Below are positions 7,268 to 10,286 of a stretch of 10,286 nt of DNA, in pieces. Under the pieces are notes generated by a model. The model worked only from the letters and a program-made list of their open reading frames with translations. It was not told the origin of the DNA and ran no database searches. This DNA is from Dunaliella salina (Eukaryota > Chlorophyta > Chlorophyceae > Chlamydomonadales > Dunaliellaceae). The translations under genes were made by a program, and so were the position numbers. Every line of letters begins with the position of its first letter. The stretch's first letter is position 1. Location of the stretch: the NCBI GenBank assembly GCA_002284615.2, contig MU069639.1, positions 297,275 to 307,560 on the forward strand, read 5' to 3'.

Positions 7268-7469
7268 GCTAGCCATACTTGCAATGCACGGACCACTTGT
7301 TAAGTGAGATTCACAGCCCCGGAGGGCGCTGCTCGTCTTGATGGTGCATGTGGTTTGCTAGATTTTTCCTCTCTGGGCCATTCCAGTGCTGGCAGATGCA
7401 CGATCCACTTTTACAGTGAGATACACAGCCTTATACCTTAACTTCTTGGTGGTGCATGTGCTTTCCTAG
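7268..7469 (+). repeat. Duplicated acceptor region of E3
   Basis: Two units of about 108-112 bp (from about 7286 and 7398) share GGTGCATGTG, a T-rich stretch ending TAG, and CTCTGGGCCATTCCAGTGCT. A decoy at 7362-7393 reads IFPLWAIPVLAD in frame, against IVPPWAIPVLAS in E3. A still shorter remnant lies at about 7271-7290. The decoy lacks the NTFLHSNPELSPK end and its donor. Confidence 0.7.
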
Positions 7470-7547
7470 ATCGTCCCTCCCTGGGCCATTCCAGTGCTGG
7501 CCAGCGGGAACACCTTCCTTCACTCCAACCCGGAGCTCTCACCCAAG
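7470..7547 (+). CDS. CFAP65: CFAP65-like gene, exon E3
   Basis: This small exon has 26 codons and is phase 0 at both ends. The acceptor is TTTCCTAG with a branch-like CTTAAC about 30 bases upstream and no AG between. The donor is AAG|GTACGC. It encodes IVPPWAIPVLASGNTFLHSN then PELSPK. The PPW...V...G.(N/H)(T/S)F motif follows the RNFRL segment in CFAP65 proteins and closes one beta-domain before the next. It links in frame to E2 copy 5 upstream and to E4 (PELSPK|LELSHR) downstream. Confidence 0.8.
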
Positions 7548-7915
7548 GTACGCTGATGCTCCCTTACTTTATGACAACCTAAGTTATGGCAATCAGTGCC
7601 GTTATGTTGCCCTGGCAGCTCTGTTTTACTAGTTGTGCTGGTGCTGCTGATGCTGATGCTCATGCTCATGCTGATGCTGGAAATAATGGTGATGGAAGTC
7701 ATAAAGCTCGAGGTACCACAAGACCTCCTGAGCCCTCTCCCTGCATCAAAGCATACTTACGAATTGGTGCGACGCGCAGCCGAAGAGTACTGTACAACAC
7801 AGGAAAAAAACAATTTCTTTTGCATCAGGATGGCTCCATGCTTTCAGCTGTGTCTTGTGCAGCGCATTCTTGTCCCAGTTGAGTGTTTTGTCCATTTTTT
7901 TTCCTTTTGATCAAA
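7548..7915. other. First part of the E3-E4 intron
   Basis: This follows the E3 donor. It holds a short hexamer run of GATGCT/CATGCT (about 7636-7680). The rest shows no recognised element. Overlapping open frames here are short and unconvincing. Confidence 0.5.
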
Positions 7916-7920
7916 CTTGA

Positions 7921-8078
7921 TGTAGCACCATAAGGATGATGATGTAGCACCATAAGGATGATGACGTAGCACCATAAGGATGATCAAACTTGATGTAGCA
8001 CCATAAGGATGATGATGTAGCACCATAAGGATGATGATGTAGCACCATAAGGATGATGATGTAGCAACATAAGGATCT
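7921..8078 (+). repeat. 22-bp minisatellite, seven copies
   Basis: The unit TGTAGCACCATAAGGATGAT(GA) repeats at 7921, 7943, 7965, 7994, 8016, 8038 and 8060. A 7-bp AACTTGA insertion follows the third copy, and the same TCAAACTTGA precedes the first, so a three-copy block was itself duplicated. Copies are nearly identical, hence young. Confidence 0.9.
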
Positions 8079-8126
8079 CCAATCATGCTTGTCCGCCATT
8101 GCCTTTCCTCAGTCCCTTGTGGTCCC

Positions 8127-8225
8127 CATGTTGACCCCGTGCATCTTACATGCTCCTTTAATAGTACCGGTCTTTTATGTTGGACCTTGCATCCCACATG
8201 CTTCTTTCATGGGGCCAATTTCTTA
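8127..8225 (+). repeat. Two diverged 49-bp units
   Basis: TGTTGACC...GTGCATCTTACATGCTCCTT (from 8129) is repeated as TGTTGGACC...GCATCCCACATGCTTCTTTC (from 8179). Only two clear copies are seen, so support is modest. The stretch 8226-8444 shows nothing else I recognise. Confidence 0.45.
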
Positions 8226-8444
8226 CAAATGTGCCCTACACACTAATTATTGGCAGGGAAATCACAGTATTTGTGGCGTATGTATATGGAATTGATCATC
8301 CTTATTCTTTCATGGTTGGAGGTGTGGGGATATTTTAGGGAACATCAGCTCACGCACAAGCTCAGATATAAAGAAAGATGTGGCTGCCTGGTGGTGTGAG
8401 TGTGATGTGTTAGCAGATGCAGGTGGTGGGTTAAAACTGCCAGG

Positions 8445-8840
8445 GCATCAGGGTCGCAAAATCTGTGCTTTGCTTGTTGCGCTGTTGTTGCAGATTCTGC
8501 ATCAGGGTCGCAGAATCTGTATTTCTTGCGCTGCTGTTGATGGTTCTGCATCAGGGTCGCAAAATCAGTGTTTGCTGCTGCTGTTGCTGATTCCGCATCA
8601 GGGTCGCAAAATCTGTGTTTGTTGCGCTGTTGTTGCAGATTCTGCATCAGGGTCGCAAAATCTGTGTTTTTGGCGCTGCTGTTGATGGTTCTGCATCAGG
8701 GTCACAAAGTCTGTGTTTGTTGCGCTGCTGTTGCTGATTCTGCATCAGGGCCGAAAAATCTGTGTTTGTAGCGCTGCTGTCGATGGTTCTGCATGAGGGT
8801 CGCAGAATCTGTGTTGCATCGCTGTGGATGATTCTGCTGC
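8445..8840 (+). repeat. 49-bp minisatellite, eight copies
   Basis: The unit begins GCATCAGGGTCGCAAAATCT and continues with GTGTTTGTTGCGCTGCTGTT plus GATGGTTCT or GCAGATTCT. Starts are near 8445, 8499, 8548, 8595, 8644, 8693, 8742 and 8791; most steps are 49 bp. Two variants of the unit end alternate loosely. Some units contain TGTTGCAG, an acceptor-like string. No match to a known exon of this gene is clear. Confidence 0.85.
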
Positions 8841-8869
8841 TAAAGCTCTGCGTCACTGCATGGTCACGT

Positions 8870-9047
8870 TACTGCCAGACCCTGCCTCTGTGCAATATGC
8901 TTCTCCAGATGTGTGTTGCTGTCGCCTCTTGAAGCTGGATCTCCCTTAACGCATGATCACCTTCATGCTCCCAAAGTGTGCTACCATTGCAAATTACAGC
9001 TGGAGCTTTTACACTGCATGATCAATTGTTCCATGTTTGCACAAGCG

Positions 9048-9144
<97 letters not shown>

Positions 9145-9808
9145 CCTCCTGTCAGACCCAGGCCCTGCGCAACCAGGTTCCTCAGATGTGTGCTGCTGCT
9201 GCCTTTGCAGCTGTGCTTCTCCCATGGCATGGTCACCCTCCGGCTTCAAATGTGTGCAGCTGTTGCATTTTACAGCTGGTGCCTGTTCACTGCATCATCC
9301 TTTCCCCACACTTGCAAACGGAGGGCCTCTCACCAGACCCTGCCCTTGTGCAACAGGCTACCTGAGATGTGTGTTGCTGCTGCATTTCGCAGCCAAAGCT
9401 CTCCCACTGCATGATCATCCTTACGCTTCAAATACCTACCGCTGTTGCCCTTAGCAGCTGGAGCTCCTCCACCAGATGATCCCCTTTCCCTCTGCGCGAC
9501 GGGCCTCCTGAACTGTGTGGTGCTGCTGCCTTTTGCAGCAGGTCCTCTCCCACCGCATGACCACCCTCATGCACCAAAAATGTGCTGCTGTTGCCTCTCC
9601 AGCAGCTGGAGCTCTCCCACCACACAATCACCCTCACGCTTCAGAAATGTATTGCTGTTGTAAATTGCATCTGGAGCTTTCCCTCTACATGATCACCCTC
9701 ATGCTCCAAAAAATTTGCTGCCGTTGCCTTCTGCAGCTGGCCTTCTCCCGCCGGATGATCACCCTCACGCTTCAAAAATCGCTTTAAAAATCGCTGCTGC
9801 CTTTTGCA
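8870..9808 (+). repeat. Array of E4 acceptor decoys (about 65-bp units)
   Basis: Ten diverged copies of one unit: TGTGCTGCTGCTGCC, then TTTTGCAG, then CTGGAGCTCTCCCACCGCAT GATCACC, then CTCATGCTTCAAAAA. Copies start near 8930, 8996, 9207, 9270, 9389, 9455, 9535, 9600, 9667 and 9731. The first part is the intron end and the part after GCAG is the start of E4 (LELSHRMIT). At about 8876, 9160 and 9334 a second piece of E4 (CAGACCCTG..CTGCGCAAC) is joined to GATGTGTG, showing larger units later cut down by recombination. A (CA)n tract interrupts the series. Confidence 0.85.
9046..9142. repeat. (CA)n microsatellite inside the decoy array
   Basis: A near-perfect CA run of over 40 units with a GCGC-bearing left edge. 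The His-Thr and Cys-Val open frames it produces on the two strands are not genes. Confidence 0.97.
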
Positions 9809-9809
9809 G

Positions 9810-9970
9810 CTGGAGATCTCTCACCGCATGATCACCTTCCCCCCTGTCCGGCTCCATCAGTCATCTAGTCAGACCCAAACTGCAAATTTTGGAATGGATC
9901 CATGATGTTTCAGTTCAGTGTTCAATCTTCCGCAAGGTGGCACTGCGCAATACTGGAGAATCGCCCACCA
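9810..9970 (+). pseudogene. E4 partial copy, interrupted
   Basis: Following a TTTTGCAG acceptor, 9810-9881 encodes LEISHRMITFPPVRLHQSSS then QTQTA, close to the start of E4. About 60 bp of unrelated sequence follows, bringing a stop (TGA at about 9902). E4-like coding then resumes at 9943-9970 as LRNTGESPT. The rest of E4 is missing. It is the longest and youngest-looking of the E4 decoys. Confidence 0.75.
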
Positions 9971-10026
9971 GCAGGACCTGCGCAACAATCTTTCTCAGAT
10001 GTGTGTGCTGCTGCTGCCTGTTGCAG

Positions 10027-10217
10027 CTGGAGCTATCCCACCGCATGATCACCTTCCCCCCTGTCCAGCCCCATGAGTCATCTAGCCAGACCCTGACGCT
10101 GCGCAACACTGGGGACACGCCCATCAGCTTCTCCTTCAAGGCAAACCTGGCAGCCCTGTTCCCCGAATTTGACGTGAAGCCTGCGCTGGGTGTGGTGCCG
10201 CCTCACAGCCATTTACT

Positions 10218-10218
<1 letters not shown>
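10027..10218 (+). CDS. CFAP65: CFAP65-like gene, exon E4 (next ASH domain)
   Basis: This exon has 64 codons and is phase 0 at both ends, with acceptor CCTGTTGCAG and donor CTG|GTGTGT. It encodes LELSHRMITFPPVQPHESSS, then QTLTLRNTGDTPISFSFKAN, then LFPEFDVKPALGVVPPHSHLL. This is a typical ASH/MSP-like unit: a strand with FPP, then the T-L-x-(L/N)-x-N-T-G-x-x-P strand and turn, an F-x-F strand, then V-x-P-x-x-G-x-(V/I)-P-P. It continues E3 in frame and matches the CFAP65 order, where a new domain starts soon after the PPW/GxTF segment. The gene continues past the right window edge. Confidence 0.85.

Positions 10219-10286
<68 letters not shown>
10219..10286. repeat. (GT)n microsatellite starting at the E4 donor
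   Basis: This is an uninterrupted GT run of 34 units up to the window edge. Its first GT is the splice donor of E4, so at least the first 68 bases of that intron are pure repeat. Confidence 0.95.

Noticed and set aside
7921..8840. CRISPR-like direct repeats
   Set aside because: Units are directly contiguous with no unique spacers, and the context is eukaryotic introns.
8345..8856. Open frames of about 100 codons in the 49-bp array on both strands
   Set aside because: Repetitive translations (SASGSQNLC-like and ATLMQN-like) of a minisatellite with no start or splice context.
8913..9454. Histidine-threonine and cysteine-valine repeat proteins
   Set aside because: Translation of the (CA)n tract and the E4 decoy array; no independent coding support.

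Overview
This is a eukaryotic nuclear window holding part of one split gene on the + strand. Five short blocks read as phase-0 exons bounded by GT..AG sites: 50-405, 3757-3939, a five-copy exon array at 5494-6362, 7470-7547 and 10027-10218. Joined, the last four encode about 203 residues that follow, in order, one stretch of CFAP65 (CCDC108/FAP65), a flagellar axoneme protein built of ASH/MSP-like beta domains. Landmarks are LEFG, VTVTNRT, IKPGSSATFRVAFRPP, MRNFRL, PPWAIPVLASGNTF, LRNTGDTP and VKPALGVVPPHS. Both gene ends lie outside the window. Flagellar gene, moderate GC, long repeat-rich introns and very long (CA)n/(GT)n tracts suggest a flagellate green alga such as Dunaliella; the species is an inference.

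Layout: 1-48 is a CA tract ending at an acceptor; 50-405 is exon E0; 370-1000 holds decayed repeats of its donor end. Positions 1146-1392 hold a palindromic repeat family, and 1410-3276 a non-autonomous hAT-like transposon with an 8-bp target duplication. E1 (3757-3939) is followed by two damaged full copies and smaller fragments to about 4712. Positions 4740-5490 look plain. Exon E2 occurs five times at 178-bp spacing (5494-6362), followed by an array of 54-bp units (108-bp dimers) carrying the E2 donor end (about 6400-7200). Two decoy copies of the E3 acceptor precede E3 (7470-7547). The intron after E3 holds a 22-bp array, a 49-bp array, and about eleven decoys of the E4 acceptor plus a longer broken copy. 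E4 (10027-10218) ends directly in a (GT)n tract that forms the start of its intron.

The standout pattern is that the tandem arrays beside these exons are made from exon-intron junctions of this same gene: donor junctions after E0, E1 and E2, acceptor junctions before E3 and E4. The introns seem to have grown by repeated tandem duplication of their own splice borders, leaving rows of decoy splice sites and some nearly intact alternative exons. No prokaryotic genes, tRNA, rRNA or CRISPR were seen.
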